The notes under the pieces are model-generated. The model ran no database searches. It saw only the letters and a program-made list of their open reading frames with translations, and was not told the origin of the DNA. 64,000 nucleotides of DNA from Clostridium thermosuccinogenes (GTDB lineage: Bacteria; Bacillota; Clostridia; Acetivibrionales; DSM-5807), in the NCBI RefSeq assembly GCF_002896855.1, contig NZ_CP021850.1:3497665-3561664 (forward strand), given 5' to 3'. Positions 1 to 8,947 of this stretch are shown in pieces. A program made the position numbers and the translations under genes. Each line of letters begins with the position of its first letter. Within the stretch, counting starts at the first letter, position 1.

Positions 1-800
1 GAGGCCAAGCTTCAGTATATAAATGAGCATTTCACCTATACCCTGAAATGAGCTATTATATAAAACGGTACAGGCATTATCCGTCATATATAATTCTGGG
101 ATTCATTCATTGAGGATAAAATATACTCCTTTGATCACGAAGAAGATAAATAAAACTCTGACACTAAAATCTTCAAGTCTGCCTTAGATAATTTTTTCAA
201 ACGATACCCATTCTCGAAACTACTTAAAGATATTCATTGGTGATTCTGGTTACGATTCCAATATAACTAAAGGCATACCTATACAAACGTAAACTTATCT
301 CATTGATTTCTTTGAGTCCAAGAAATTCAGGCCATACTCGTTCTCTGTCTGATGATGTTGATGGACCTCTGGTTTGTCTGTCGACTCAACCTTACCTTTG
401 AAATTTGACTGTAAATAAAGTGCTAAAACCGCTTTTCCAGGCCCAAATACATGTGTCTAAATGCAGTGGAACTTTCAAAGAGTATATCAGCTCCTGTAAA
501 CATCCTTGCACTGACAGCAAATAAGGTTATGTACTATAAATAGCCTCGATGATATCTATTCCCATACCTCAAGATATTCAGAATAGAAGGAAGAAATCTC
601 AGGTGGTAGGTAATTGCTGAAAAGATAATCTCAAGACTTAAGCTGCCTCTCAGAATGGGTAACTCCTACACCTGAAAACCCAAACTACTAAGACTGGTCT
701 CTATATGAGTGATATCGCCAATCAGGTTATTGTCTATGTGGCTTACTAAGCTAGTTTGCACGACAAGTCAAAAGCGTCAAATCCATAACAGAATAATTCA
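1..800 (+). pseudogene. Decayed DDE transposase remnant
   Basis: No open frame survives, but translating all three plus frames gives an ordered series of transposase-like fragments: FTYTLK near 30-50, NGTGIIRHI near 63-90, DKIYSFDHEEDK near 115-150, GDSGYDSN near 240-265, HPCTDSK near 500-520 and SRLKLPLRMGNS near 630-665. The order and spacing resemble the catalytic half of clostridial DDE transposases often grouped with IS1182. Many stops and frame changes separate the pieces, so the gene is dead. The 5' part lies outside the window. Family placement is from memory of motif order and is less certain than the fact of a decayed transposase. The AT-rich stretch from about 800 to 1121 shows no gene I can support. 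Confidence 0.55.
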
Positions 801-1129
801 AAAAACTTTAGGTCCTGAGGTTCTTGAATTATCCTGCTCACAATAATAAACTTGGTACTGCAGACTTTTTCGTATGCTCTTTTTCTCTTTTCCTGTAATA
901 TCTTTTTCATTTGTCAATGAGCAAATTACTTTTCTTTCCAGTATAATAGATCCCAATGCGCATACTGATGTAAGATTACAGAATCCTGTAAAAAAGTTCG
1001 AGCTTAGTAACTTTCTAATATTAGATTTTAGAATAAAAACTAAATTTATCTGCTTTTCTTATTAGCATTAGCTATCTCTAAAAACACGAAATATTATTAC
1101 AGCTTAATAATATCAAGCTAAATTACATA

Positions 1130-2556
1130 CAGTACTTACGCAAAACAAAATGATCCTTGAAAAATAAAGATTTCACGCACTTAATTTGTCCCAAATGGTT
1201 GTTGCGAGAGGATTTGAGACAGTATTTACCTCTTTACCTGTCCGGTCTTTGGATGTTACATTAATAATGTACACAATACCGTTGACTTTAACCTGGACAA
1301 TGTCCTGCAGGAAGCTGATGGTTTCACCCATGGTATTCAAATTATTCTGTATCTGCAAAATCTGCACGAATACAGAAGTTATGAACACCAAGGAGAAGTG
1401 ACCCTCAAGTTTTCTAATAGACCGGACTTGAACTTTTTCAAAGTTCAGAAACTGCTTGATGTCTCTGAAGAATACTTCAATGTCCCAACGGCAAAGGTAT
1501 TTCTTGAGGATGTCTTGAGCAGCTACACCGGGCAAGTCAGTAATGATAAATCTGGTGTTTTGGATAGATGCGTTATAGCCGTTTTTGACTATTGCCATCA
1601 TGGTGTTACCCACACCAGGTAAGATTACCGATAAAGCCTTGATGTAGAAGCCTGTACCGGGGTAGTACCTGTACTGTTTCTTGCTAAACAGCAGGCTTAT
1701 GGTCTTAACGTTAAAGTTAACCCTGTTGTTGTACAGCACTTTGCGGTTATTCTTTATCATGCAGACATAGTGGTAACCGCACTCTGAGAGCTTTTGCAGG
1801 AGCTCTTTACAGGAATACCAGGTGTCGAATGTGACGTATTCGGCAGCCAAACCAAATTTGTGGGCGAAGGATATCATACGTATGGCTAGTTCAACCTTGG
1901 TATGATATTCTTCACACTTTTCTTCCGGTTTCCATATCCGAAACGCCACGGGGATTTTAATCCAACCATTAGACCATAGAAGGACTACAATGTGCATTCC
2001 CCAGACATACCGATTATTTGTGTGATCGTATACATAAGATGTCGGGAAAATGCTCTTGCCGAAAGGCTTCCTGATAATCACATCATCGATGATCAAATAT
2101 CCAAGACCAGCCGTTTGTGACTGTATTGCCTGGATGAACAGGATCATGATATTTGTGTTATTAATAGAAAGCAACGGCAGCAGCCTTGTTATGGCATCAT
2201 GGGATACCCAGTACAGCTTCTGCGCAATATATGTTGCTGTAGGATTATTAAACAGGATTATACCCATACATGCTGCAACGAAGACCAGTGTATACTTCTC
2301 AGGGAACAAAAACTTATCCAAATTGAACTTTCTCACCAGTTCAGTAATAATATCGTGAATGCCGTGCTTGGCAACGGTTATGTCGGAAATGCAATTTTTG
2401 GTAGACCTCATGGAACCCCTGCCAAAAGAATAGCATAATTCGAAAACTGGTGAATAGCTGTAATATATGGAAACCTCAATGCAACAACCTTTTAAGCTAT
2501 ATTCTGTTTTCAAAGTGCTGATATGACTTGTTTATGTTACTTTTGCGTAAGTACTA
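1130..2556 (-). mobile_element. IS4-family insertion sequence, copy 1
   Basis: A complete element of about 1427 bp. Both ends carry the same 15-bp terminal inverted repeat, AGTACTTACGCAAAA, with one extra unmatched base at each tip. The flanks carry a direct repeat ATTACATA (1122-1129 and 2556-2563; 7 or 8 bp depending on whether base 2556 is counted in the element), which is a target-site duplication. One transposase gene fills the element. A second copy of equal length lies at 25722-27148 in inverted orientation. Confidence 0.93.
1173..2411 (-). CDS. IS4-family transposase, copy 1
   Basis: DDE transposase that moves the surrounding insertion sequence. Numbering from the longest open frame (446 codons, beginning at 2513), the acidic catalytic candidates are D143/D144 and D230. 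The C-terminal signature Y-x2-R-x3-E-x6-K is intact (Y339, R342, E346, K353), which identifies the IS4 family. The longest frame begins with TTG and no visible ribosome site. I prefer the ATG at 2411, preceded by an AGGGG site, giving about 412 residues. The reading frame is uninterrupted and the predicted protein is identical to that of copy 2, so the element was probably recently active. Confidence 0.93.
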   Translation of the reverse strand: MRSTKNCISDITVAKHGIHDIITELVRKFNLDKFLFPEKYTLVFVAACMGIILFNNPTATYIAQKLYWVSHDAITRLLPLLSINNTNIMILFIQAIQSQTAGLGYLIIDDVIIRKPFGKSIFPTSYVYDHTNNRYVWGMHIVVLLWSNGWIKIPVAFRIWKPEEKCEEYHTKVELAIRMISFAHKFGLAAEYVTFDTWYSCKELLQKLSECGYHYVCMIKNNRKVLYNNRVNFNVKTISLLFSKKQYRYYPGTGFYIKALSVILPGVGNTMMAIVKNGYNASIQNTRFIITDLPGVAAQDILKKYLCRWDIEVFFRDIKQFLNFEKVQVRSIRKLEGHFSLVFITSVFVQILQIQNNLNTMGETISFLQDIVQVKVNGIVYIINVTSKDRTGKEVNTVSNPLATTIWDKLSA

Positions 2557-3044
2557 TTACATATATTAATTGAGGAGCTTGTACACCTAATATCAATGTT
2601 ATTTTTATGCCATTGTTATAAAGTTTTTTATAATTAAGTGACCACCTAAACCCATAATAAAAATGATAATTAATCAAAATAAATAAGTAAATTTTACAGA
2701 TTAACTATATTCATACAGCATATACAATAGAATGAATTAACCTCTAAATTTGGATTCACTGTTAACTAATGTAAGTATATAATATTACATATTCTTTTAG
2801 AAATCAATATAATTTGATGTTCTATTTTCTAGACACTTTTCTTCATGTTAATATTTGCAGAACATTTTATGAGTCAATTTTTTTGCAAATGATTTCTACC
2901 TGTAGGAAATTTCTTTTAGAAAGGGAAGGAATTTAATGATTTTATTCTGCACACAACTTACAATTAATCTATATTATGGTAGATCTTTACGAGCCTTTTA
3001 TAACTATGGCATGGGCTGAATTCCGGGAATTTCTTTAATTAAAT
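2557..3044. other. AT-rich gene-free stretch
   Basis: About 490 bp between the insertion sequence and the hydrogenase-like gene. I see no coding frame, tRNA or strong hairpin. It should contain the promoter of the downstream gene, but no convincing -35/-10 pair stands out. Confidence 0.5.
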
Positions 3045-4535
3045 ATGGGCATTATACTAATTGGCAACATGGCCGATAACAATTATATATATAACAGCCA
3101 AGAATATATAAAAAGCTTATTGAGGGGAATGATTACGATAGATAACCGGTTTAGTGATTTTCAGGAAAAAAGAATGAAGATATTCGGAGAGCTGGTCAGA
3201 AGATACTGGAACGGGAAGCTTAAAAGCAACTATGATTTGAACGAGCTGGCCCAGGATATCAAGGAAAGATATGGGTTCACCGATGACGACATGCCGTTTA
3301 TAAAAGATCACATAAGGATCGCCATGGGCCTGGATCCAAAGGGAGACTCCGAATTCAAGGACGAACTGGACATCATAAAAAAATCAAAGGAAATTGGCGT
3401 ACCTGTGATTGCCAGGATACAGGGATCGTGCGAACACTGCGGCCATGATAGCTGCCGGTGTGAAGACGTATGTAAATACGAAGCTCATATTTATAGAAAA
3501 AGCGAAGGACCGGTTATTGTGGAAAATAAATGCCTGAGCTGCGGAGAATGCGTTACTGCCTGTGATTTCGGAGCCATAGCAGACAAAATCGAGTTCCTGC
3601 CCTTGATTGACCTACTGAAGGATTCCAACACTCCGGTGTTTGCTTCGGTAGCCCCGGCCGTCGTCGGACAGTTTGGAGATGACGTCTCCATGGGTCAGTT
3701 AAGGACAGCATTGAAGCTCATAGGCTTCACCGACATGGTTGAAACTGCATTATTCGCAGATATACTAACAATCAGGGAAGCCTTGGAATTTAACCACCAG
3801 GTAAAAAATGAAGGGGATGTTTTCCTTACCAGCTGCTGCTGCCCTGTATGGTTCAATCTGACAAAGAAACAGTATCCGGAAGTTTTCAAGCGCATGTCCC
3901 CATCGGTATCGCCCATGATAGCCTCCGGAAGAATCCTGAAAAAGCTGTACAAGGATGCCAAAGTTGTGTTTATATCACCTTGTATCGCAAAAAAAGCAGA
4001 GGTCAAAGAACCGGAGCTGAAAGGCGCCATCGATTTTGTAATCAATTTCAGGGAGCTGTCCGAAATCTTTTCGGCCTTGGACATTCATCTGAAGGACCTG
4101 CCCGGCGATGAAAAGGACCATGCCTCCATGGGCGGAAGAATTTATGCCAGGACCGGAGGTGTGAGCTTTTCCGTTAAAACCGTAGTAAACCGGCTGGAGC
4201 CGGAAAGGGTTATTAAGCTTAAGTCGAAAAGGGTGGACGGTGTTTCTGCGTGCAACAAGATACTGAGCGACCTGTCCAACGGAGTGGATATCAATGCCAA
4301 CTTTGTTGAAGGGATGGGCTGCAGCGGTGGATGCGTAGGCGGACCAAGGACAAACATTGATGTCAGCAAGGCTACCCGGATGGTAAATGAGTTTGGTGAA
4401 GACTCTTTAATCCTCACGCCCTTTGACAATCTCAATGTAATGAAAATTCTCAAACAGCTCGGGATTAACACCATCGAAGAAATAATTGAGGACAATGAAG
4501 TGAACCGTCTGCTGACAAGGAAAACAGAGCTTTGA
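3045..4535 (+). CDS. [FeFe]-hydrogenase-like iron-sulfur protein with atypical H-cluster motifs
   Basis: A 496-residue soluble protein with an all-helical N-terminal region (1-120), two cysteine clusters for [4Fe-4S] centres (C129, C132, C137, C139, C143 and then C163, C166, C169, C173), and a C-terminal H-cluster domain. The three H-cluster motifs are recognisable but altered: TSCCCPVW at 262-269 instead of TSCCPxW, SPCIAKKAE at 311-319 with Ser in place of the usual Met, and EGMGCSGGC at 422-430. The four cysteines expected to hold the cubane are present. Such variants belong to the poorly characterised monomeric, putatively sensory or regulatory hydrogenases, so the role (H2 sensing, H2 production or uptake) is open. 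No accessory subunit gene is adjacent. The gene is single and converges with spoIVFB. The start is uncertain; ATG at 3069 is an alternative. Confidence 0.85.
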   Translation: MGIILIGNMADNNYIYNSQEYIKSLLRGMITIDNRFSDFQEKRMKIFGELVRRYWNGKLKSNYDLNELAQDIKERYGFTDDDMPFIKDHIRIAMGLDPKGDSEFKDELDIIKKSKEIGVPVIARIQGSCEHCGHDSCRCEDVCKYEAHIYRKSEGPVIVENKCLSCGECVTACDFGAIADKIEFLPLIDLLKDSNTPVFASVAPAVVGQFGDDVSMGQLRTALKLIGFTDMVETALFADILTIREALEFNHQVKNEGDVFLTSCCCPVWFNLTKKQYPEVFKRMSPSVSPMIASGRILKKLYKDAKVVFISPCIAKKAEVKEPELKGAIDFVINFRELSEIFSALDIHLKDLPGDEKDHASMGGRIYARTGGVSFSVKTVVNRLEPERVIKLKSKRVDGVSACNKILSDLSNGVDINANFVEGMGCSGGCVGGPRTNIDVSKATRMVNEFGEDSLILTPFDNLNVMKILKQLGINTIEEIIEDNEVNRLLTRKTEL

Positions 4536-4546
4536 TTGCTGTTCCT

Positions 4547-5446
4547 TCACCCCTGCTTGTTTGACTCTGACTTTTTTATAAGCTCATCGAAGGTGATGTC
4601 TGTAGTGTTTTCAAACAGGGCATCTATTATTTCCTGCTCTGTAAACGTCTTTACCAGCTTCAGGTCATCATCCAGGACATGGATTATATGAAACCTGTCA
4701 AAGTCCATGTTCTTTATGATTTCGCTCAACATGACGTTTTTAAGAACCACCAGGTCCCGGGCCTGATAAACACCTTTTCTAACCAAGCGGGAACGTCTGT
4801 AAATAATGCTTTTTACATTCATCAATGCAGCCTCCGTTTCATCCCACCTCAATGAGATTATTATATAAATGCTTATAAAAAAAATGCTGAAGTTATAACT
4901 GTTTATGTAAAGCTGAGCTATTCCCAGCAGAAATATAAAAGCAGCAAAAATCAAAGATATCTTTTTAGCATACCTGCCTGCCGGCAGAAATCCGACCTTA
5001 TCGGCCATTGCAGTTTTTAATATTCTGCCTCCGTCCAAAGGTAAAACCGGCATGAGATTAAAAACAGCAAGATATATATTGGTTGATGCTATGAGATTAG
5101 CAACCTTTGAGCCGGGTAAAAAGCAAAGGCCGAACAGGTAAGCAGCCACTGAAAGCAGAATATTGGTAAAAGGACCTCCAAGATATACCATCAGCTGTTT
5201 TCCCGTATCAGGCATCTCATCTATTACCGCGTTTAGGCCGACGGGAATTATTCTTACAGCATGAACCTTCACTTTCAGCAGGCAAGCCAGCGCAATATGT
5301 CCCAACTCATGCAGCATAATGCTTATAAAGGCTGCTATGAATGTTTCAAAATAACCTGTCAGGTACATTGCGGGAATGATGGCAAAAGTGAAAATATTTA
5401 TTTTTATATCGACCTGTCGGAATTTGAAAGCAAGCTCTGTTTTCAC
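4547..5446 (-). CDS. spoIVFB: SpoIVFB-like intramembrane M50 metalloprotease
   Basis: Site-2-type protease of the membrane around the forespore. In Bacillus the orthologue cleaves pro-sigma-K to start late mother-cell transcription. The zinc motif HELGH is at residues 46-50, and the second conserved motif, ending LDGG, supplies the aspartate D138 downstream of N130. At least four hydrophobic segments fill residues 15-195. The C-terminal 90 residues resemble a reduced CBS-type domain, as in other clostridial members. It starts with GTG, and this start overlaps the stop of spoIVFA by four bases, so the pair is translationally coupled. Length (299) is normal. The adjacent mre-min cluster matches the gene order known from Bacillus and clostridia, which supports this assignment over a generic M50 protease. 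Confidence 0.88.
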   Translation of the reverse strand: MKTELAFKFRQVDIKINIFTFAIIPAMYLTGYFETFIAAFISIMLHELGHIALACLLKVKVHAVRIIPVGLNAVIDEMPDTGKQLMVYLGGPFTNILLSVAAYLFGLCFLPGSKVANLIASTNIYLAVFNLMPVLPLDGGRILKTAMADKVGFLPAGRYAKKISLIFAAFIFLLGIAQLYINSYNFSIFFISIYIIISLRWDETEAALMNVKSIIYRRSRLVRKGVYQARDLVVLKNVMLSEIIKNMDFDRFHIIHVLDDDLKLVKTFTEQEIIDALFENTTDITFDELIKKSESNKQG

Positions 5447-6309
5447 TCAACCTGAACCTTCAGCAAGTCCATGGGATCCAAATACTTGCCATCTTTCAGT
5501 ATTTCAAAATGCAGATGGGAGCCTACGGAAACTCCGGAGTTGCCAACCTCTGCAATGACTTCTCCAGCCTGCACCTGCTGGCCTTCCTTCACCATAATAT
5601 GCCAGCAGTGAGCATATTTGGTTGATAGGCCTCCGCCATGGTCAATTACCACATACTTCCCATATTCAGGAGATATGCTTACCAAAGCCACCTCGCCATC
5701 CAAGGCGGATTTTACAGCCTCTCCGTTTTTCGTTTCCATATCTATGCCTGTATGGAATTTGTCATCCCTTTCTTCATTGCTTATGCTCCCAAAACCTGAC
5801 ACAACAACGCCGTCTACAGGAGTGATAAATTCATAATTCTCCCTGATGGTCTCCAATACCTCTGCTGATGCGAGTTCAACCTTTTTTGATGTATCATTGC
5901 CGGTTTCTTCTAAATAATCGTATCCCCCAGGGTCCAACCCATATCTGTTGGAGTCGTCTCCGGAAACATCATCGGGAATATTGCCTCCGACAGGAGTATC
6001 ATGTTCCCCTTCTTCGCTTTTTTTATCAATGCCCAGATTGGCGAGAGCCCCGTCAACCCACTGGTAAATACCTTTAAGATCTACTTCATGCAAAATTGCT
6101 GCTTTTAGTTTATCGCTCAGGAAGTTGGTAACCGGGGTATTGATGCTTCTGATAAGTCCAACCACAACCAGTATGGCCAGACATACTATAATCTTAAGGA
6201 CAAGCTTCTCCGCCATGCTCATGCTGGCGTTTTTCTGGCTCCTTCTTCTTCTCCTTATTGCCGCACTATTCCGTGCATATCTAGGTCTGGCAATCACATC
6301 ATCCATCAT
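5443..6309 (-). CDS. spoIVFA: SpoIVFA-like membrane-anchored M23 (LytM) domain protein
   Basis: A 288-residue type II membrane protein with a basic N-terminus (1-30), one transmembrane helix at about 36-54, a low-complexity acidic linker (95-145) and a C-terminal M23 domain (165-285). The metal-ligand pattern is complete: H186-x3-D190, H234 in a YAH segment, and H265/H267 in HLHFE. It is followed by spoIVFB with a four-base overlap. In Bacillus SpoIVFA holds SpoIVFB in an inhibited complex at the outer forespore membrane. Because the ligands are intact here, peptidoglycan-cleaving activity cannot be excluded. An AGAGGTG site precedes the ATG. Confidence 0.85.
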   Translation of the reverse strand: MMDDVIARPRYARNSAAIRRRRRSQKNASMSMAEKLVLKIIVCLAILVVVGLIRSINTPVTNFLSDKLKAAILHEVDLKGIYQWVDGALANLGIDKKSEEGEHDTPVGGNIPDDVSGDDSNRYGLDPGGYDYLEETGNDTSKKVELASAEVLETIRENYEFITPVDGVVVSGFGSISNEERDDKFHTGIDMETKNGEAVKSALDGEVALVSISPEYGKYVVIDHGGGLSTKYAHCWHIMVKEGQQVQAGEVIAEVGNSGVSVGSHLHFEILKDGKYLDPMDLLKVQVE

Positions 6310-6745
6310 ACTGCTGCACCTCTTTTGAAAATTGCTAAAGCACGGTCTGCCGGAAGTACCTTGCTTTTTTATCCGGCTGTTTCCTTTTAAACCACCGTAT
6401 TTCCTTCGGTTTACTAAATTATATTTTTATTGAAATAGTTTTATTACAATAAACTTGTCATGCCGGAAAGTTAAAAAATCAACTCAAAATGACCATCACT
6501 AAAGACCTGATGAAATGAACACAACGCTAAACCTGTTGATAATTGGATATTTTTATAATAAAATTTATAAATAGGTACTGAATAATTTAACGGTTCGGCA
6601 TGGCGGTACAGGCAGATACTTCATCAGAGGTATCGCCATCAACAGTGTTTTTCCATTTTAATATAGCTTTAGGAGGCATGATCTGGCCTCTTGATAAGTA
6701 AATGGAAACTCTGTGAACCTAAAATTAATTGGTGAGGGATGGCAC
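6310..6745. promoter_or_regulatory. Divergent intergenic region; candidate promoter for the zinc-ribbon gene
   Basis: This 436-bp region separates spoIVFA (leftward) and the zinc-ribbon membrane protein (rightward). A plausible plus-strand promoter is TTGATA at 6536-6541 and TAAAAT at 6559-6564 with 17-bp spacing, which would give a leader of about 175 nt. I could not identify the sigma-E-type promoter expected for the spoIVF pair. Confidence 0.35.
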
Positions 6746-7429
6746 ATGAGAAATAATAATAGGAGAAAAACTCGCTCCTGGGGATTAATTGTTTTTATGT
6801 TTATTATTTTCTTTCCTGTTGGCATATACATGATGGTAAAGAAAGTCACAACGGAAAAGCATAATTACATAAAAAACGGAAAAGCTCTAAAAGCTTTTGG
6901 CTGGTCATTTTTTGTTATGGGCACAATTTTTGTAATGTCAGTATTGGATGGCTCATCAACATACGAAGGATCCGGAGAAGTCGTGAGCTTCAGCGATGCC
7001 TTTCCTATAATAGCGTTTTTTTATATCTTCAGTGGCGTTTGTATTCTTAAAGGTAGGAAATATGTCAAGCGAGGATTGCGTTTTGAACGCTATGAAGCAA
7101 TAGTGAATTCAGGAAAGATCTACAGCCTTGAAGGTATAGCGTCCGCTTTCCCAACTGACTATAAAACTGCATGCAAGGATTTGCAGGAGATGATTGCCGC
7201 AGGTTTCTTCCCTTTTTCTTATATCGACTTGGATAAGAAAATGCTGATAACACCCGAAACACCATCCGCTCGTAAAGATTCCGGCAAGCAGGATGCTTCC
7301 GAACCGGGATTGGGTAAGGCAAAAGTGGTCAAATGCCCGAACTGCGGAGCAACCAATGCAGTATATTCTGAAGCTGTAGCCAAATGCAAATATTGCGATT
7401 CGCTTCTGGAGGCAAACGCCGCAAAGTGA
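6746..7429 (+). CDS. Membrane protein with C-terminal zinc ribbon, function unknown
   Basis: About 227 residues from the chosen ATG, which follows a GGTGAGGG ribosome site at a good distance; an upstream ATG at 6713 has no such site. The product has a basic N-terminus, a hydrophobic segment near residues 12-30, two further hydrophobic segments near 52-70 and 85-105, a middle region resembling a small winged-helix or PCI-like fold (EGIASAF, TACKDLQEMIAAGFF), and a CPNCG...CKYC zinc ribbon at the end. I do not recognise a named family. The layout (membrane anchor, helix-turn-helix-like region, zinc ribbon) resembles small clostridial sensor or scaffold proteins. It stands alone on the plus strand and ends at a strong terminator. 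Confidence 0.7.
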   Translation: MRNNNRRKTRSWGLIVFMFIIFFPVGIYMMVKKVTTEKHNYIKNGKALKAFGWSFFVMGTIFVMSVLDGSSTYEGSGEVVSFSDAFPIIAFFYIFSGVCILKGRKYVKRGLRFERYEAIVNSGKIYSLEGIASAFPTDYKTACKDLQEMIAAGFFPFSYIDLDKKMLITPETPSARKDSGKQDASEPGLGKAKVVKCPNCGATNAVYSEAVAKCKYCDSLLEANAAK

Positions 7430-7465
7430 CAACAGTGACAACAGCTAAGTGACAACGCACAAAAT

Positions 7466-7500
7466 AAGCCGCTCTTCAAATCGAAGTGCGGCTTGCTTTT
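7466..7500 (+). terminator. Rho-independent terminator after zinc-ribbon gene
   Basis: AAGCCGC (7466-7472) pairs with GCGGCTT (7488-7494), and an inner CTTC/GAAG pairing extends the stem. A T-rich tail follows. Confidence 0.85.
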
Positions 7501-7591
7501 TCAATTAGTCGTCAAACCTCTCTAATTTAAGTTGCGTAGGCACTCTAATAATAAGCAAAGCAGTTCCCTTCCACTGGCTTTGCTTCCAAAT

Positions 7592-7876
7592 CTATTTTCC
7601 GCTGCTCTTAACATTTTTTATAGGAATGTTGGCAATCAGGGCGGGCACTACTCCATCCCCTTCATCGCTTTTAGTTCGCGTAAGCTGTATGTCAAGGCCA
7701 CTCTCATCAACATCCATATAGTTTTTTATGACCTTTATGATTTCACCTTTAACCATTTCAAGGAATTCAGGAGAAACATTTGCTCTGTCATGTATCAGAA
7801 CCAGCTTTAGCCTCTCTTTTGCGACATCCTTTGAATTCTTTGATCTTCCAAATAACTTTGATAAATCGAGCAGCAT
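7592..7876 (-). CDS. minE: MinE cell-division topological specificity factor
   Basis: A 94-residue protein with an N-terminal amphipathic segment (LLDLSKLFG) for membrane contact, an anti-MinCD region around RLKLVLIHDRANVSPEF, and a C-terminal topology domain. It stimulates the MinD ATPase and restricts the MinCD division inhibitor to the poles. It lies 13 bp downstream of minD on the same strand and is the last gene of that unit. Finding MinE in a Firmicute, where DivIVA often does this work, is normal for many clostridia. Confidence 0.93.
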   Translation of the reverse strand: MLLDLSKLFGRSKNSKDVAKERLKLVLIHDRANVSPEFLEMVKGEIIKVIKNYMDVDESGLDIQLTRTKSDEGDGVVPALIANIPIKNVKSSGK

Positions 7877-7889
7877 AGGTTTACTCCTT

Positions 7890-8690
7890 TCAAGACGTTT
7901 TTAAACCGAAGAGCTTCTTTATTTTTTGCATTATACCATCGTCAACTTCCATATCCATAATCGGCACATTTTCCCCCAGAATCCTCCTCGTGATGTTCCT
8001 GTAAGCTTGTCCTGCCTGGGATTTTTCATCGGTGACGGCTGGCTCTCCCTTGTTGGTTGATATGACTATCTTCTCATCATCCGGAACAACGCCTATAAGG
8101 TCAATAGCAAGAATATCAATAATGTCATCTATGGACATCATATCCCCACGTTTTACCATATCAGGCCTTACCCTGTTTATGAGAAGTTTTGGATTCCTAA
8201 GTTCATTTGCCTCCAGAAGACCTATAATCCTGTCCGCGTCCCGGACAGCCGAGACTTCAGGAGTGGTTACAACAATAGCTCTATCAGCCCCGGCAATTGC
8301 ATTTTTAAAGCCCTGCTCAATGCCTGCGGGGCAATCGATGATTATGTAGTCAAACTCCTGTCTTAATTCATTGGTCAGATTAATCATCTGCTTCGGAGAT
8401 ACAGCTGACTTATCCCTGGTTTGAGCAGCCGGAAGAAGGTAAAGACCTTCATAGCGCTTGTCCTTTATCAGAGCCTGCTTTATCCTGCAAGCGCCTTCCA
8501 CAACATCTACCAGGTCATAAACTATTCTATTTTCCAACCCCATAACAACATCAAGGTTCCTAAGACCTATATCCGTATCTATTAAAACAACCTTCTTACC
8601 TTTTAAAGCCAGGCCTGTTCCAATATTGGCGGTAGTTGTAGTTTTACCTACGCCTCCCTTTCCCGAAGTTATGACTATGACATCGCTCAT
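7890..8690 (-). CDS. minD: MinD septum-site-determining ATPase
   Basis: A 266-residue ParA/MinD-family ATPase with the deviant Walker A motif GKGGVGKTTTT near residues 10-20, the switch sequence DTDIGLRNLD near 38-48 and the Walker B-like IIIDCPAG near 116-123. The C-terminal amphipathic helix (IMQKIKKLFGL) is the usual membrane-targeting sequence. MinD recruits MinC to the membrane and is cycled by MinE. The gene is separated from minC by 257 bp that contain a hairpin and a good promoter, so minDE can be transcribed apart from the mre-minC operon. Confidence 0.96.
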   Translation of the reverse strand: MSDVIVITSGKGGVGKTTTTANIGTGLALKGKKVVLIDTDIGLRNLDVVMGLENRIVYDLVDVVEGACRIKQALIKDKRYEGLYLLPAAQTRDKSAVSPKQMINLTNELRQEFDYIIIDCPAGIEQGFKNAIAGADRAIVVTTPEVSAVRDADRIIGLLEANELRNPKLLINRVRPDMVKRGDMMSIDDIIDILAIDLIGVVPDDEKIVISTNKGEPAVTDEKSQAGQAYRNITRRILGENVPIMDMEVDDGIMQKIKKLFGLKTS

Positions 8691-8857
8691 TAATGGTTAC
8701 CCCCTAGTTCATCGAATGCAGAATCAGCAATGAGAAGCGGAAATTTTGCAATTTATTTAAGTACAAAGATGCCGTAACATACCGGTACGGCCTTTAGCAG
8801 TAGCAACTCATCAGCACTGCTCTATTTTGAATTCTTTTCCCGAATGCCTATAATAAA

Positions 8858-8886
8858 ATAATATCTTTGTTTTATAGTTTTGTCAA
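8858..8886 (-). promoter_or_regulatory. Promoter of minD-minE
   Basis: Read on the minus strand, TTGACA (8881-8886 on the plus numbering) is followed by a 17-bp spacer and TATTAT (8858-8863). It is a near-consensus vegetative promoter about 170 bp upstream of the minD start. Confidence 0.75.
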
Positions 8887-8893
8887 TTCTCCA

Positions 8894-8938
8894 ATCCATG
8901 GCCTGCAAAAAAGCTTAAATGGCTGTGCAGGCCTGGAT
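8894..8938 (-). terminator. Hairpin immediately after minC
   Basis: ATCCATGGCCTGCA (from 8894) pairs with TGCAGGCCTGGAT (to 8938), a 13-bp stem with one bulge, starting about 10 bp past the minC stop codon. There is no terminal T-run on the minus strand, so it may end transcription inefficiently or protect the mRNA 3' end. Confidence 0.5.
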
Positions 8939-8947
8939 TTCGACAGG

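Noticed and set aside
874-1065. A 63-residue open frame on the plus strand
   Set aside because: No ribosome site, composition of translated AT-rich non-coding DNA, and no recognisable domain. It lies downstream of a dead transposase.
7430-7456. GTGACAAC direct repeats as a CRISPR-like or iteron array
   Set aside because: Only three short copies with irregular spacing, directly after a stop codon and before a terminator.
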